Positions 15,790 through 25,021 of a stretch of 34,917 nucleotides of DNA are shown here, piece after piece. The translations under genes were made by a program, and so were the position numbers. The notes under the pieces are model-generated. The model was given only the letters and a program-made list of their open reading frames with translations. It did no database searches and was not told the origin of the DNA. The DNA is taken from assembly GCA_016235675.1 (NCBI GenBank), contig JACRJN010000017.1, positions 1-34,917 of the forward strand, in the 5' to 3' direction. Within the stretch, counting starts at the first letter, position 1. Each line of letters begins with the position of its first letter. This stretch comes from Candidatus Schekmanbacteria bacterium (GTDB taxonomy: Bacteria; SZUA-182).

Positions 15790-18700
15790 CTAATTCGCCT
15801 CAGCCAGTCTGACCGAGACGATCTTGGACACCCCCGGCGTTTCCATGGTCACGCCGTAGAGCAGCCCGGCCTGCTCCATGGTTTTATGGTTATGGGTGAT
15901 GACGATAAATTGCGACTTGTCGGTCAATTCCTTGATCACGTTCAGCAAAAGCCCGACGTTGGATTCATCCAAAGCGGCGTCCACCTCGTCTAAAAAGCAT
16001 AAGGGCGAGGGTTTGATCAGATAGATGGCGAATAAAAAGGCGATGGCCGCCATAGTCTTTTCGCCGCCGGACAACAGGCTAAGCTGGCGCAGGCGTTTTC
16101 CCGGCGGACGGATCAAGATTTCCACCCCCGCTTCCAGCAAATCCCCCCCCTCGTCCAACAGACGCAATTCGCCGCTGCCGCCTTTAAATATGCGGGCGGC
16201 CAAGTCCTGGAACTTTTCGTTGACCGCTGCAAAGGTGGCGGAAAGCAGTTCCTTGCTTACCTGGTTGATCTTGTTGATGGCCTGATGTAATCCGGCGCTG
16301 GATTGCTGCAAATCCTCCTGTTGCCTGAGCAGGAAATCGTAGCGCTCCTGCAGGGCATCCACCTCTTCGATAGCCAGCAAATTGACCGTGCCCATTTTAG
16401 CGATTGACTGACGCAGGCCGTCGATGTTTTGCTGCACCTCGGTCAGATTCAGCCCGCCGGGGGCGAACTCGGCCATCAGTTCCTTGACTGAATGGCCGGT
16501 AGGGGCGATCTGGTTTTGCGCCTCCTCCAGTTGAAAGCGCAACTTTGTCAAGTGCACCTCTAACTCATTTAAACGTTTCTGGCGCTTATCGTGCTCATCC
16601 CGCAAGGCTTTGGCATCCTGTTCCATTTGGCGCACCTGGGTGAATTTTTCCCGGTGGGCGTTTTCACAGTTTTTAAGCTGCTCGGAAAGCCCTTGCGATT
16701 TTTGGGCGCCGACGTCCTCCTGCTGACTTAACCCCGCTAAATCCCGTTCACTTTCGTGCTGCTTGGTTTGACTGGCTTCCATCTGCTGCTGACGGACGCC
16801 GATTCTTTGCGTCAATTGCACCTGCTCGGCGGCCAATCGCTTCAAATCGTTGGCGATACTTTCCCTTTTGGCAGCAAGCTGAGCCAGTTTTACCTTGTAT
16901 TCGGTCAACAACTGCTTTTGCCGGTTTAACTGCTGCTCGCTTTCCCGGAAATGATCCTGCAAGGTGGTCAACCGGCTTTGAATCTCATCTTTATTTTGGG
17001 CGAACTGGGTTTTATCCTGATGCAGCTTGTTTTTTTCCTTGTCCAGCGATTCGGTGTCGGCCTGCAACTGTTTGGATTCCAAGGCTAAAGCTGTCGCCTG
17101 CCTTTCCTGACGCTGGTATTCTGCCTCCCAGCGCTGAACGTCTTTTTTCAGACTGACCAGGCTGATTTCCAGTTGATGCTGCTCTTTGTTTAAGCGGTTG
17201 CGTTGTTCGGACATCTCGCTGATTTGGGCGGACAGATCGTCCTGTTGAGCAATGAGGTTGTTCAACTCTTCCTTGAGTTTGGTTACCGCCACCTCTAATT
17301 CCTTTAGGGTACGCTTGCGGGTAAGAAAACCCAGGCGGTTGTTACCAGAACTGCCCCCGGTAACGATTCCGGTGCTGTCGATGATTTCCCCCTTGAGGGT
17401 GACAATGGTGGGTTTGATTTGGGTTTGTTGCCACAAGGCTAAGGCCGTCGTCAAGTCCTCGGTCAGCCAGACTGTCCCCAACAGGTGTTTGACCAACATG
17501 GTATGCTTGGGATCGAATTTGACCAAATCTGGAGCGGCGCCGATTAATCCTTGGCCTTGACTCAAGTTAGGAATTCCCGACGCTTCGGGCAACATGGCGG
17601 GGATAAAGCTACCCCGTCCCAACTGCCTTTTCTCCAATTGCTGGATGGCCTGGAGGGCGGCTTCGTAGTTATCCACCATAATATGTTCCAGGCGCGTTCC
17701 CAACACGGTTTCTATCGCCAATTCATATTGCGGGTCGGTGGTATCGATGATCTGGGCGACCAATCCCTGTAATCCGGGCAAGGGCGGTTTGGATAAGAGC
17801 AATTGTCGCACCCCTTCCTGAAAGCCTTCCAGGTTTTGCTGTAAATCCTTGAGGGTGGTCAGGCGTGAGGATTTTAAGCTGTATTCCTCCCGTTTGGCTA
17901 ACACTTTTTTGTCGATTTCCTTAAGCCGGGCGGCCTGATCGTCGATGCCCTGCTGTAACTCATGCACCTGCTCGCCGATTTGCTTTTTGCGCTCTTCCTG
18001 ACGGGTAAGTTCGGACTGCACCTGGCTAAGCCTGGCAATGGTTTGCTCGTGTTCGGTCTTCAACTGCTGCTGCTCGTGCTGCTGCTGCTGGATGCGCCGC
18101 TGCTGTTTTTGCTCCTCGATTTCCAGGGCTTGCCAGCGGTTGCGCGCCTGCAACACCTGCGATTCCATTTTAATTAGCTGACTTTTCTGACCGTCCAATT
18201 GGTGACGCTGCTCAAGGGTTTGGGCTTCCAGTTCCTTAACCGCTTCTTCTTCATCCTTCAGCAGGCTGTTTTTGTCGGTCAACTCCTGATCGGTGGTTAC
18301 CTGCGCCTGCTGCTGCTGCTGCTCGTTAATCCTGATCTGCCCGATATGCTTGTGCAGGTTGCCAATCTCGGTTTGCGCCTCCAGAAACTGGCGGGTTTGC
18401 ACCGATTGCATTTCCCTTAAATGTTTGATGCGCTCCTGAGTGCTTTTTTGCTCCAATTCGTGCTGATGCTTAATCTTCTGGTATTCGGCCAGTTGATTAG
18501 CCAGTTCGATTAGCTGCAACTCCATCTGTTCCTTTTCGTTGAGGAAATGGGAAATGCGGGCATCATTGGCGATTTGGGTATCGCCAAGCTGCTGCTGCTC
18601 GGCGGATTGCTGCTCGATCAGTTGATGGCAATCAAGATATTGGCGGCAAGCCAGCAATGCTACCAGATGTTGTTCTTCGGCACGTAATTTTCTATAGCGC

Positions 18701-19335
18701 CGGGCTTGGTTGGCCTGTTTCTTCAGTATTTCCAATTGCTGCGTTACTTCATTGATAATGTCGCCCACCCGCAAGAGATTTTGCCGGGTCAGTTCCAGCT
18801 TGGCTAAGGCTTCCTTTTTGCGGGTTTTGTATTTCATGATCCCGGCGGCTTCTTCCAGAAAGGAGCGGCGTTCTTCCGGTTTGGCGCTAAGCAGAAAGTC
18901 CACCTTGCCCTGCTCCACCAGGGAATAGGCGCGGTAGCCCATGCCGGTGTCCAGGAATAGATCGGTGACGTCTTTTAGGCGGCATTGATTTTTGTTGATC
19001 AGGTATTCACTTTCCCCGTTGCGGTAAAGGCGGCGGGTGACCTGCACCTCGGCGTAATCCACTGGCAGGGTGCCGTTATTGGCCAATCTCAGGGAGACTT
19101 CCGCCAGACTGACCGGCTTGCGGTTGGCGCTGCCGTTGAAAATGACGTCTTCCATCTTATCGCCCCGCAGCCCCTTGGCGCTCTGCTCGCCCAATACCCA
19201 GCGGATGGCGTCCATCAAATTACTCTTGCCGCAGCCGTTGGGGCCGACGATGGCGGTAATCCCCGATTCGAAGGAAAGCGTGGTTTTGTCGGCAAAGGAT
19301 TTGAAACCGTAAAGCTCTAATGCCTTGAAATACAT
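15790..19335 (-). CDS. smc: Chromosome segregation protein SMC
   Basis: The ATPase core of bacterial condensin, which organises and segregates the chromosome. The 1181-aa product has Walker A GPNGCGKSN at 31-39, long coiled coils rich in Q/E/K/L, a hinge domain around 510-650, the C-terminal signature LSGGEK (about 1087) and Walker B PLCFLDEVDAALDE. ATG 19335 is chosen because the SMC N-terminus MYFKALELYGFKSFADKT begins there and GGAG is 4 nt upstream; the frame stays open to 19377 only through an AT-rich inverted repeat. ScpA and ScpB genes are not in the window. Confidence 0.97.
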   Translation of the reverse strand: MYFKALELYGFKSFADKTTLSFESGITAIVGPNGCGKSNLMDAIRWVLGEQSAKGLRGDKMEDVIFNGSANRKPVSLAEVSLRLANNGTLPVDYAEVQVTRRLYRNGESEYLINKNQCRLKDVTDLFLDTGMGYRAYSLVEQGKVDFLLSAKPEERRSFLEEAAGIMKYKTRKKEALAKLELTRQNLLRVGDIINEVTQQLEILKKQANQARRYRKLRAEEQHLVALLACRQYLDCHQLIEQQSAEQQQLGDTQIANDARISHFLNEKEQMELQLIELANQLAEYQKIKHQHELEQKSTQERIKHLREMQSVQTRQFLEAQTEIGNLHKHIGQIRINEQQQQQAQVTTDQELTDKNSLLKDEEEAVKELEAQTLEQRHQLDGQKSQLIKMESQVLQARNRWQALEIEEQKQQRRIQQQQHEQQQLKTEHEQTIARLSQVQSELTRQEERKKQIGEQVHELQQGIDDQAARLKEIDKKVLAKREEYSLKSSRLTTLKDLQQNLEGFQEGVRQLLLSKPPLPGLQGLVAQIIDTTDPQYELAIETVLGTRLEHIMVDNYEAALQAIQQLEKRQLGRGSFIPAMLPEASGIPNLSQGQGLIGAAPDLVKFDPKHTMLVKHLLGTVWLTEDLTTALALWQQTQIKPTIVTLKGEIIDSTGIVTGGSSGNNRLGFLTRKRTLKELEVAVTKLKEELNNLIAQQDDLSAQISEMSEQRNRLNKEQHQLEISLVSLKKDVQRWEAEYQRQERQATALALESKQLQADTESLDKEKNKLHQDKTQFAQNKDEIQSRLTTLQDHFRESEQQLNRQKQLLTEYKVKLAQLAAKRESIANDLKRLAAEQVQLTQRIGVRQQQMEASQTKQHESERDLAGLSQQEDVGAQKSQGLSEQLKNCENAHREKFTQVRQMEQDAKALRDEHDKRQKRLNELEVHLTKLRFQLEEAQNQIAPTGHSVKELMAEFAPGGLNLTEVQQNIDGLRQSIAKMGTVNLLAIEEVDALQERYDFLLRQQEDLQQSSAGLHQAINKINQVSKELLSATFAAVNEKFQDLAARIFKGGSGELRLLDEGGDLLEAGVEILIRPPGKRLRQLSLLSGGEKTMAAIAFLFAIYLIKPSPLCFLDEVDAALDESNVGLLLNVIKELTDKSQFIVITHNHKTMEQAGLLYGVTMETPGVSKIVSVRLAEAN

Positions 19336-19355
19336 AAAACTCCGTACCTGCTTAT

Positions 19356-19388
19356 GATAATGGATAATTAATTTCATTATCCATTATC
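19356..19388. repeat. GATAATGGATAAT inverted repeat
   Basis: GATAATGGATAAT and its exact complement ATTATCCATTATC separated by 7 bp, just upstream of smc; a further ATTATCCATTG follows. This is a common intergenic repeat type. Confidence 0.75.
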
Positions 19389-19458
19389 AATTATCCATTG
19401 CTGCCCTATTATTACATAACGGGGGAAAAATTCAACAAATTTCTGGGGAAGTTTTTTC

Positions 19459-19486
19459 TTGGCTTTGGGGGGTATTGGTGTAGAAT
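19459..19486 (+). promoter_or_regulatory. Candidate promoter for the antiporter pair
   Basis: TTGGCT (19459-19464), 16-bp spacer, TAGAAT (19481-19486), pointing toward the gene at 19571. The leader would contain the two tandem repeats at 19500-19567. Confidence 0.4.
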
Positions 19487-19499
19487 AGAGTCTGGTTAA

Positions 19500-19567
19500 T
19501 TTGGCGGGCACAGCCCACCCTACAGAAGCTAACACAAATTTGGCGGGCACAGCCCACCTTACAGAAG
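19500..19567. repeat. Two tandem copies of a 39-bp GGCGGGCACAGCCCACC unit
   Basis: TTTGGCGGGCACAGCCCACC plus TACAGAAG occurs at about 19500 and again 39 bp later, ending a few bases before the start codon at 19571. A related single copy is at about 15737. Confidence 0.8.
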
Positions 19568-19570
19568 CCT

Positions 19571-20737
19571 ATGCAAATCATCCTCGTACTCATCCTCATC
19601 TTAATCTTGGGATACGCCGGGGCGCATCTGCATTTTTATAAATCCAAGCTTCCCCTGGGCACAAGCTATATCCTGTTTGCGGGCAGCGAATATCTTTTGC
19701 TGGGGCTGATCTTGACGATTCCGCCTTTAGCGGCGCTTACTCCCAACGTTACAGAGCGACTCTTTCCTGTGCTTAATATGGGCTTAGGCTGGATCGGCCT
19801 GATGTTCGGGTTGCAATTCGAATGGGGGAGATTGCGCCGGATTCCCTTGTCGTTTATGGGCATTACTCTTGTCCAGGCGCTGATTACATTGCTGATTGCC
19901 TGGGCGGGATTGAAGCTGTTCAGCCCTACAGAACCAGGCAGCGCTCCGCTATGGCTTTTGGCCGCCGTCGCCTCTTTAAGCGCTCCTACCTGCCTGGCTT
20001 ATCTGCGCTCATATCACAAATTCCCGCTTTCGGCGCAGCATTTAGTCAATTATATTTCCAGTCTGGATTCGATTGTGGGCATATTATTTTTTATACTGCT
20101 GACCTGTGTATGGCCTGCCAATGAACTCTATTGCAGCCGAATAAATCTGCTTTATTATCCGATATTTGCCGGTATTTTAATCTTCATTTTTCATTTTCTA
20201 ATTCGCTTTCGTATCGGGGCGGCGGAATTGTTAATTCTGACGGTGGGGATGGTGTTATTTTCAAGCGGCATCGCGCGCTCTTACGGGATTTCGCCTTTAT
20301 TATTAAATATTTTATTGGGCATAGGAATAATTAACCTTCCCAGTACGAATCACCGGGAATTGGCCGGAATTTTACACGGTCAGGAAAAGCCGATTTATAT
20401 TATATTTCTGGTTCTGGCCGGCGCCAACTGGCATCCCTTGGCTACAAATTTCCCCATTTTATTGATATATCTTGCAGCACATCTTGCGGGCAAGCTTTTG
20501 GGAGGCTCTCTGGCGGGGAAAATCTTCCCTCCCCATTTTTCTTTGAAACAAAATTGGGGCCTGGCGCTTTCACCGCAAGGGGGAATGGGGATTGCCCTGG
20601 CGGTGGATTATTTGCAATACCGACCGGGGGGGGCGGGTTTTTTGGTGTTAAATATCATTATCCCGGCCACTATAATCAGTCAACTGTTCGGCCCCTTTTT
20701 AATTATTCAGGGGTTGGGAAAGCGCATCGACCGATGA
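19571..20737 (+). CDS. Cation:proton antiporter-like membrane protein, first of a coupled pair
   Basis: A 388-aa membrane protein with about 11-13 hydrophobic segments, similar in pattern to the CPA2 (Kef/Nap-type) exchanger fold. ASLSAPTC at 134-141 corresponds to the helix-break motif of the family, and NYISSLDSIVGI (D166) falls where the ion-binding acidic residue is expected. There is no C-terminal nucleotide-binding (TrkA-N) domain. The downstream paralogue starts inside its stop codon (ATGA), so both should be made in similar amounts. Transport of Na+ or K+ against H+ is a family-based inference. The SD is weak (AGAAG). Confidence 0.75.
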   Translation: MQIILVLILILILGYAGAHLHFYKSKLPLGTSYILFAGSEYLLLGLILTIPPLAALTPNVTERLFPVLNMGLGWIGLMFGLQFEWGRLRRIPLSFMGITLVQALITLLIAWAGLKLFSPTEPGSAPLWLLAAVASLSAPTCLAYLRSYHKFPLSAQHLVNYISSLDSIVGILFFILLTCVWPANELYCSRINLLYYPIFAGILIFIFHFLIRFRIGAAELLILTVGMVLFSSGIARSYGISPLLLNILLGIGIINLPSTNHRELAGILHGQEKPIYIIFLVLAGANWHPLATNFPILLIYLAAHLAGKLLGGSLAGKIFPPHFSLKQNWGLALSPQGGMGIALAVDYLQYRPGGAGFLVLNIIIPATIISQLFGPFLIIQGLGKRIDR

Positions 20738-22005
20738 ACCGGATAATCTCATTCGCTATTTTAATTGTCTTTATGTTTCTTTTGAGCCGCCATTTGTCAT
20801 TCGGCCAAATACCTGCGGCGGCCGAGGTGACTTTGATATTGGGCTTTATTATTTTAACGGCTTACATCGCCGGGGAATTATTCGATCTGCTGCATTTACC
20901 CAAAATGACCGGCTATTTATTGACCGGCCTGGTTTTCGGCCCTCAGTTGTTGCACTTTATCTCTTCCACCGCCGTACAACGATTGAAATTAATCGACAGC
21001 GTGGCGGTGGGGCTGATTTCCCTTTCCGCCGGACGGGAAATGAATTTCCAGGTATTAAAGAAATATCGCGCCGGTATTATCTCCATCAGTTTCTGGTTGA
21101 CGCTGCTGCAAATTTGCGGGGTGGGGCTGGTAACCTGGTATTTAGCGGGATTTTGGCAGCCTTTGCAGGTCTTGCCTCATTTACGCCTGCCTTTTATCTT
21201 GATTTTGTCTTTACTGGTCTGTTCCGAATCCCCGGTAACGGCCATTGCCATACTGGATGAGACCGGCATCCGCAACCGCTTCAGCTATACCGTTATGGGG
21301 GTAATCATCGTCAAGGGAATTATCCTGATCGTTCTGTTCGGTTTGCTGATCAGCTTTATCAAAGCCGGGACGAGTTTGGGTTGGAGCGCCGGATTGGCGC
21401 TGATTTGGCGACTTTTAGGTTCTTTAGGGATAGGGATATTATTGGGCTGGGCAATATCCCTATATTTGCAGCAAGTGCGGGTGGAACCGGAATTGTTTAT
21501 CATCTTAGTGGCATTTCTGGCCACGGAATTTGCGCAAACCGCGGGTTTGGAATCACTTCTTTTGTGTATGAGCGCCGGAGTTTTTATCGAAAATTTCTCG
21601 CCCCAGGGAGAAAGTTTTCTGTTGAGCATTAAACCGGCCACCCCTTTGATTTATCTGATCTTTTTTGCTTTAGCCGGGGCGCGCTTAGACCTTTACGGAT
21701 TGCGGCAGACAGGTTTATTGCTGCTGCTTTTACTAATTTTACGTACCGTCTTTTCACAATTGGGAGTAGCTCTGGGCAGCCGTTTGGTCGAGGATCAACC
21801 GCTTATCCGGCGTTATACCTGGCTGGGATTGACCAATCAATCGGGCTTTACCTTAGCCCTGACCATCAGTATCGGGCGGGCGATGCCGGAAATTGAGCCG
21901 GTTATAACCCCTATATCCTTAGCAATGATCGCCGCCACCGATTTTTACGCTCCCACTCTGTTTAAATGGAGCTTGCGCAAAACGGCAGATTTGATTGTTG
22001 ATTGA
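20734..22005 (+). CDS. Cation:proton antiporter-like membrane protein, second of a coupled pair
   Basis: A 423-aa membrane protein of the CPA2 exchanger type. EVTLILGFIILTAYIAGELF, LPKMTGYLLTGLVFGP and CSESPVTAIAILDE (163-176) are standard family motifs. The frame is open to 20554, but that part overlaps the previous gene in another frame; ATG 20734 overlapping the upstream stop is the natural start. Oddity: after SESPVTA, close relatives as I remember them have VxxVKD or VLKD with a conserved Asp, whereas here the sequence is IIVKGIIL (K194-G195). If correct, the ion-binding acid is lost and this subunit may work only with its partner. Confidence 0.78.
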   Translation: MNRIISFAILIVFMFLLSRHLSFGQIPAAAEVTLILGFIILTAYIAGELFDLLHLPKMTGYLLTGLVFGPQLLHFISSTAVQRLKLIDSVAVGLISLSAGREMNFQVLKKYRAGIISISFWLTLLQICGVGLVTWYLAGFWQPLQVLPHLRLPFILILSLLVCSESPVTAIAILDETGIRNRFSYTVMGVIIVKGIILIVLFGLLISFIKAGTSLGWSAGLALIWRLLGSLGIGILLGWAISLYLQQVRVEPELFIILVAFLATEFAQTAGLESLLLCMSAGVFIENFSPQGESFLLSIKPATPLIYLIFFALAGARLDLYGLRQTGLLLLLLLILRTVFSQLGVALGSRLVEDQPLIRRYTWLGLTNQSGFTLALTISIGRAMPEIEPVITPISLAMIAATDFYAPTLFKWSLRKTADLIVD

Positions 22006-22033
22006 CAAGCTATTGTGCGCTATTACAAGAGAC

Positions 22034-22061
22034 TTGACATAGTATTATAAATTGTTATATT
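22034..22061 (+). promoter_or_regulatory. Promoter for the AarF/UbiB gene
   Basis: TTGACA (22034-22039), 16-bp spacer, TATATT (22056-22061). It would give a leader of about 195 nt that contains the palindrome at 22100-22184. Confidence 0.6.
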
Positions 22062-22099
22062 CTCTGAAGAGTAAAGGGTAAAGCTGTTGACTTCGGATG

Positions 22100-22184
22100 G
22101 ATGTTTCGGTGTGTCCTCACGCCGAAACAATAAAGGGGAACGTTATCCCTTAAAGGTTTCGGTCTGGGGACAGGCCGAAACATC
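22100..22184. repeat. GATGTTTCGG...CCGAAACATC palindrome
   Basis: An 85-bp element: hairpin GTTTCGGTGTGTCCTCACGC..., a middle containing complementary AGGGGAACGTTATCCCTT, and hairpin GGTTTCGGTCTGGGGACAGG.... Outer arms GATGTTTCGG and CCGAAACATC are exact complements. It lies in the leader of the AarF/UbiB gene. Confidence 0.85.
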
Positions 22185-22262
22185 GAATTTTTAATTTGAC
22201 AGATTGACGAATCACAGTTTATAAGCATCGTAGGTATAAGTTCCGGCAAGGAGAAATAGCCA

Positions 22263-23942
22263 GTGTATAAAAGGGGGGTGCATTTTAGGTATCAAAACAT
22301 CAAACACCTGCATCAAATTGCCAATGTTTTGATTAAGCATGGTTTCGGTTATCTGGTTGGACGCTTAAACCTGTTGCCCTTTTTTTCGGTACACAAGCAG
22401 CTAAATTTTTTCCGGCGCTATATACAAAAAGATGTCCCCCCGCAAAGCGCTGCCGTAAGTGCACGCCTGATTTTAGAGGAATTAGGGCCGACATTTGTAA
22501 AATTCGGTCAGTTGATTAGTTCCCGTCCCGATCTGCTGCCGGAAGAATTTTCCTTTGAATTTAAGAAATTACAAGACAGCGTTCCCCCTTTTACTTTTGA
22601 GGAAGCCAAACAGGTTATCGAGGAGGAATTCGAAACCCCGCTGGGGAAATTATATAAAAGCTTCGACGAGACTCCATATGCCGCCGCATCCATCGCTCAG
22701 GTGCATATGGCCCAATTACACGACGGGCAAAATGTGGTTGTCAAAGTGCAGAGACCGGGAATTAAGTTACTGATAGAAAAGGATTTGGAGTTACTATATT
22801 ATTTTGCCCAATTATTGGAAGAAAGGGTACCGGATGTAAGATTATATCAGCCGATGGGTGTAGTTGAGGAATTGGCGCGATCAATTCGCCGTGAGTTGGA
22901 TTTTATCATCGAGGCTAACAATGCCAATCGGGTAAGGGAAAATTTTGCCGGCGATCCTACGGTTTGCGTCCCCCGGATTTATGCGGAGATGTCCAGCTCC
23001 CGTGTTATGACCATGGAGATGTTGAACGGCATCTCGGTGGATGAGGTTGAGCAATTAAAGGCGGCCGGGCTGAATTTAAAGGAGATCGCCTTTAACGGCT
23101 GTGAAGCTTATTTAAAACAAATCTTCGAGCACGGCTTTTTTCATGCCGATCCCCATCCGGGAAATATTTTAGCCGGGGAAAACAATCGAATCATCTTTTT
23201 GGATTTCGGCCAGGTGGGGCATCTGGATGAAAGCCATATGACCCATATCGCCAATGTGCTTTTTGCCATAATCGATCGGGATTACGATCGCCTGGTGCAT
23301 GAATATTTAATGCTGAGTTACGCTACCATCGATGTTAAAGTCGATGACTTCAAACGGGATATTAGCGATTTTATCGAGCCTTATTACGGGCAGACCTTGA
23401 AGAATATCCCGGTCGGCCTGGTTTTTCTGCAAGGCATGAAGTTGATGGCCAAACACCGGGTTAAAACCCCGGTGGATTTGATTTTACTGGCCAAAACTTT
23501 CGTTTTTGTGGAATCGTTGGGGCGGCAGTTGGATCCCGATTTCAATTTGCTGGAGATCGCCCGCCCTTATGCCCATACCTTGTTGAAAAAGCGTCTGCAC
23601 CCTAAAAGACTGGTTAAAATTGTATATAAGAATGTCCATGAAGTCGGGGAAATGATGAAGATCATGCCCCGCCAATTGCAGTTAATGGCGCATAAATTAA
23701 TGCAAGGGATGGTGGATGTAAGCCGGTATCAAATGGCGATGCTGCGGCTGAAACGTCGCTCCTCACAGGAAATGACATTGGGCATAATCACGGGGGCGTT
23801 AATCATCGGCTCAGCCTTGATTTTAAAAGAACAGAGCCGGTTTGTTTTAATCGGCGGCGTTCATTTGGGCAGCGTCGGATTATTTATCGCCGCTTTTTTC
23901 ATGGCGCTGGTATTATATTCGATGACTACCGGGAATAAATGA
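22263..23942 (+). CDS. AarF/UbiB (ABC1/ADCK) family protein kinase-like protein
   Basis: Atypical kinase-like ATPase of the family needed for ubiquinone synthesis or lipid homeostasis at the membrane. The 559-aa product has KFGQ at 80-83 (KxGQ motif), AAASIAQVH at 140-148 (Ala-rich nucleotide loop), VVVKVQRPG at 158-166, HADPHPGN at 294-301 and DFG at 314-316. Two hydrophobic helices at the C-terminus (about 505-555) anchor it. Start GTG 22263 has AAGGAG 9 nt upstream. No quinone biosynthesis gene is adjacent, so the quinone link is not supported here. Confidence 0.92.
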   Translation: MYKRGVHFRYQNIKHLHQIANVLIKHGFGYLVGRLNLLPFFSVHKQLNFFRRYIQKDVPPQSAAVSARLILEELGPTFVKFGQLISSRPDLLPEEFSFEFKKLQDSVPPFTFEEAKQVIEEEFETPLGKLYKSFDETPYAAASIAQVHMAQLHDGQNVVVKVQRPGIKLLIEKDLELLYYFAQLLEERVPDVRLYQPMGVVEELARSIRRELDFIIEANNANRVRENFAGDPTVCVPRIYAEMSSSRVMTMEMLNGISVDEVEQLKAAGLNLKEIAFNGCEAYLKQIFEHGFFHADPHPGNILAGENNRIIFLDFGQVGHLDESHMTHIANVLFAIIDRDYDRLVHEYLMLSYATIDVKVDDFKRDISDFIEPYYGQTLKNIPVGLVFLQGMKLMAKHRVKTPVDLILLAKTFVFVESLGRQLDPDFNLLEIARPYAHTLLKKRLHPKRLVKIVYKNVHEVGEMMKIMPRQLQLMAHKLMQGMVDVSRYQMAMLRLKRRSSQEMTLGIITGALIIGSALILKEQSRFVLIGGVHLGSVGLFIAAFFMALVLYSMTTGNK

Positions 23943-23964
23943 TTTCGCCAAAAGGCTAAGTATA

Positions 23965-24474
23965 ATGAACGAAGTAATCATTATAGTGGACATGCTGAAG
24001 GGGTTTTTACAACCCGGTTACCCTCTGTTTTGCGGAGAAAAAGCGCGGCGCATCATTCCCTTTGTAGCGGAACTGCTACAAAAATATTCCCCGGAGGAGC
24101 GTATCTATGTTTGCGACCATCATCCCCCTGATGATGCAGAATTTAAAATATTTCCGCCTCATTGCATCAGCGGGACTGAAGAGACTAAAATCATTTATGA
24201 GTTAGTTTCCTGTCCGGGAATAATCGTTCCCAAAACCCGTTATAGCGGATTTTATAAAACCGATCTGGAGGGAAAACTGGAAAAGTTAGTTCCTAAAAGA
24301 GTAACGGTAGTTGGCGTATGTACCGATATTTGTGTCATGTATACCGTAGCTGATTTGCGCAACAGAGATTATCGGGTTTGGGTGCCGATCAAGGGCGTGG
24401 CTTCCTTCGATGAGGAAGCACATCTGTTCGCCTTAAAGCACATGCAGCAAGTGTTGGGAGCGGAGGTAAATTAA
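23965..24474 (+). CDS. Isochorismatase-family hydrolase, probable nicotinamidase
   Basis: A 169-aa cysteine hydrolase. Catalytic triad candidates are D9 (IVDMLKGF), K90 (VPKTRYSGF) and C123 (VGVCTDICV). Metal-site residues of nicotinamidases, D51, H53 and H66 (CDHHPPDD...PPHC), are present, favouring conversion of nicotinamide to nicotinate for NAD recycling over a plain isochorismatase. The start ATG has AAGG 9 nt upstream. It is 22 bp after the UbiB-like gene, and the DUF4416 gene begins 1 nt after its stop, so the three probably form one operon. Confidence 0.85.
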   Translation: MNEVIIIVDMLKGFLQPGYPLFCGEKARRIIPFVAELLQKYSPEERIYVCDHHPPDDAEFKIFPPHCISGTEETKIIYELVSCPGIIVPKTRYSGFYKTDLEGKLEKLVPKRVTVVGVCTDICVMYTVADLRNRDYRVWVPIKGVASFDEEAHLFALKHMQQVLGAEVN

Positions 24475-24475
24475 G

Positions 24476-25021
24476 TTGGGGCAAATTTGTCAGACCGCTT
24501 CCGTCAAGCTTATTTTGGGAATAATTAGCTCCGGTGAAAACTTAATTTCTCAAGCCCTGGATAAATTGAGTACGAGTTGGGGGGAGGCGGATTTGTTAAG
24601 TCCGATAATCCCTTTCGATTACACCGAGTATTATAAAGCTGAAATGGGAACGGATTTATTGCGTCAATTCGTCAGTTTTGAAAGGTTGATAAAGCCGCAG
24701 AATCTTGCCTCATGCAAAGTTTTTAGTAACGAAACAGAGCTGTATTTTGCAGGTAAAGGTAACCAGCGCAAGATTAATTTAGACCCCGGTTATCTGGACG
24801 AATCCAAATTAGTCCTGGCCAGTACCAAAAATTTTGCTCAGCGGATATATCTTGACCAAGGGATATTCGCCGAGGTTACCCTGCAATTTAAGCGCAGGTG
24901 TGGCTGGCAGGATTTGCCCTGGACTTATCCTGATTATCGTTTAGCGGCAACGAAGGATTTTTTAAGTGAGGTGCGCCTGAAATATCGGCAGCAGATTAAG
25001 GACTTAGAAAATTTTTGGTAG
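24476..25021 (+). CDS. DUF4416 family protein
   Basis: A 181-aa protein of unknown function. It shows the family's conserved blocks: KLILGIISS, PFDYTEYYKAEMG, FVSFERLIKP, INLDPGYLDESKLVLASTKNFAQRIYL and LPWTYPDYRL. The start is TTG 24476 with GGAGG 9 nt upstream, placed inside the end of the nicotinamidase gene. Oddity: its last codons (NFW) run into the repeat at 25017 and the stop is the TAG of the repeat's own GGTAGCG tip. Often found in bacteria near nucleotide or tRNA genes as far as I recall, but no function can be given. Confidence 0.85.
   Translation: MGQICQTASVKLILGIISSGENLISQALDKLSTSWGEADLLSPIIPFDYTEYYKAEMGTDLLRQFVSFERLIKPQNLASCKVFSNETELYFAGKGNQRKINLDPGYLDESKLVLASTKNFAQRIYLDQGIFAEVTLQFKRRCGWQDLPWTYPDYRLAATKDFLSEVRLKYRQQIKDLENFW

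Noticed and set aside
19336-19377. Longer SMC start at 19377
   Set aside because: The extra 14 residues are encoded by an AT-rich inverted repeat, and the conserved SMC N-terminus with a good SD starts at 19335.
20554-20733. Longer start for the second antiporter
   Set aside because: It overlaps the first antiporter gene in another frame; ATG 20734 with ATGA coupling is the natural start.
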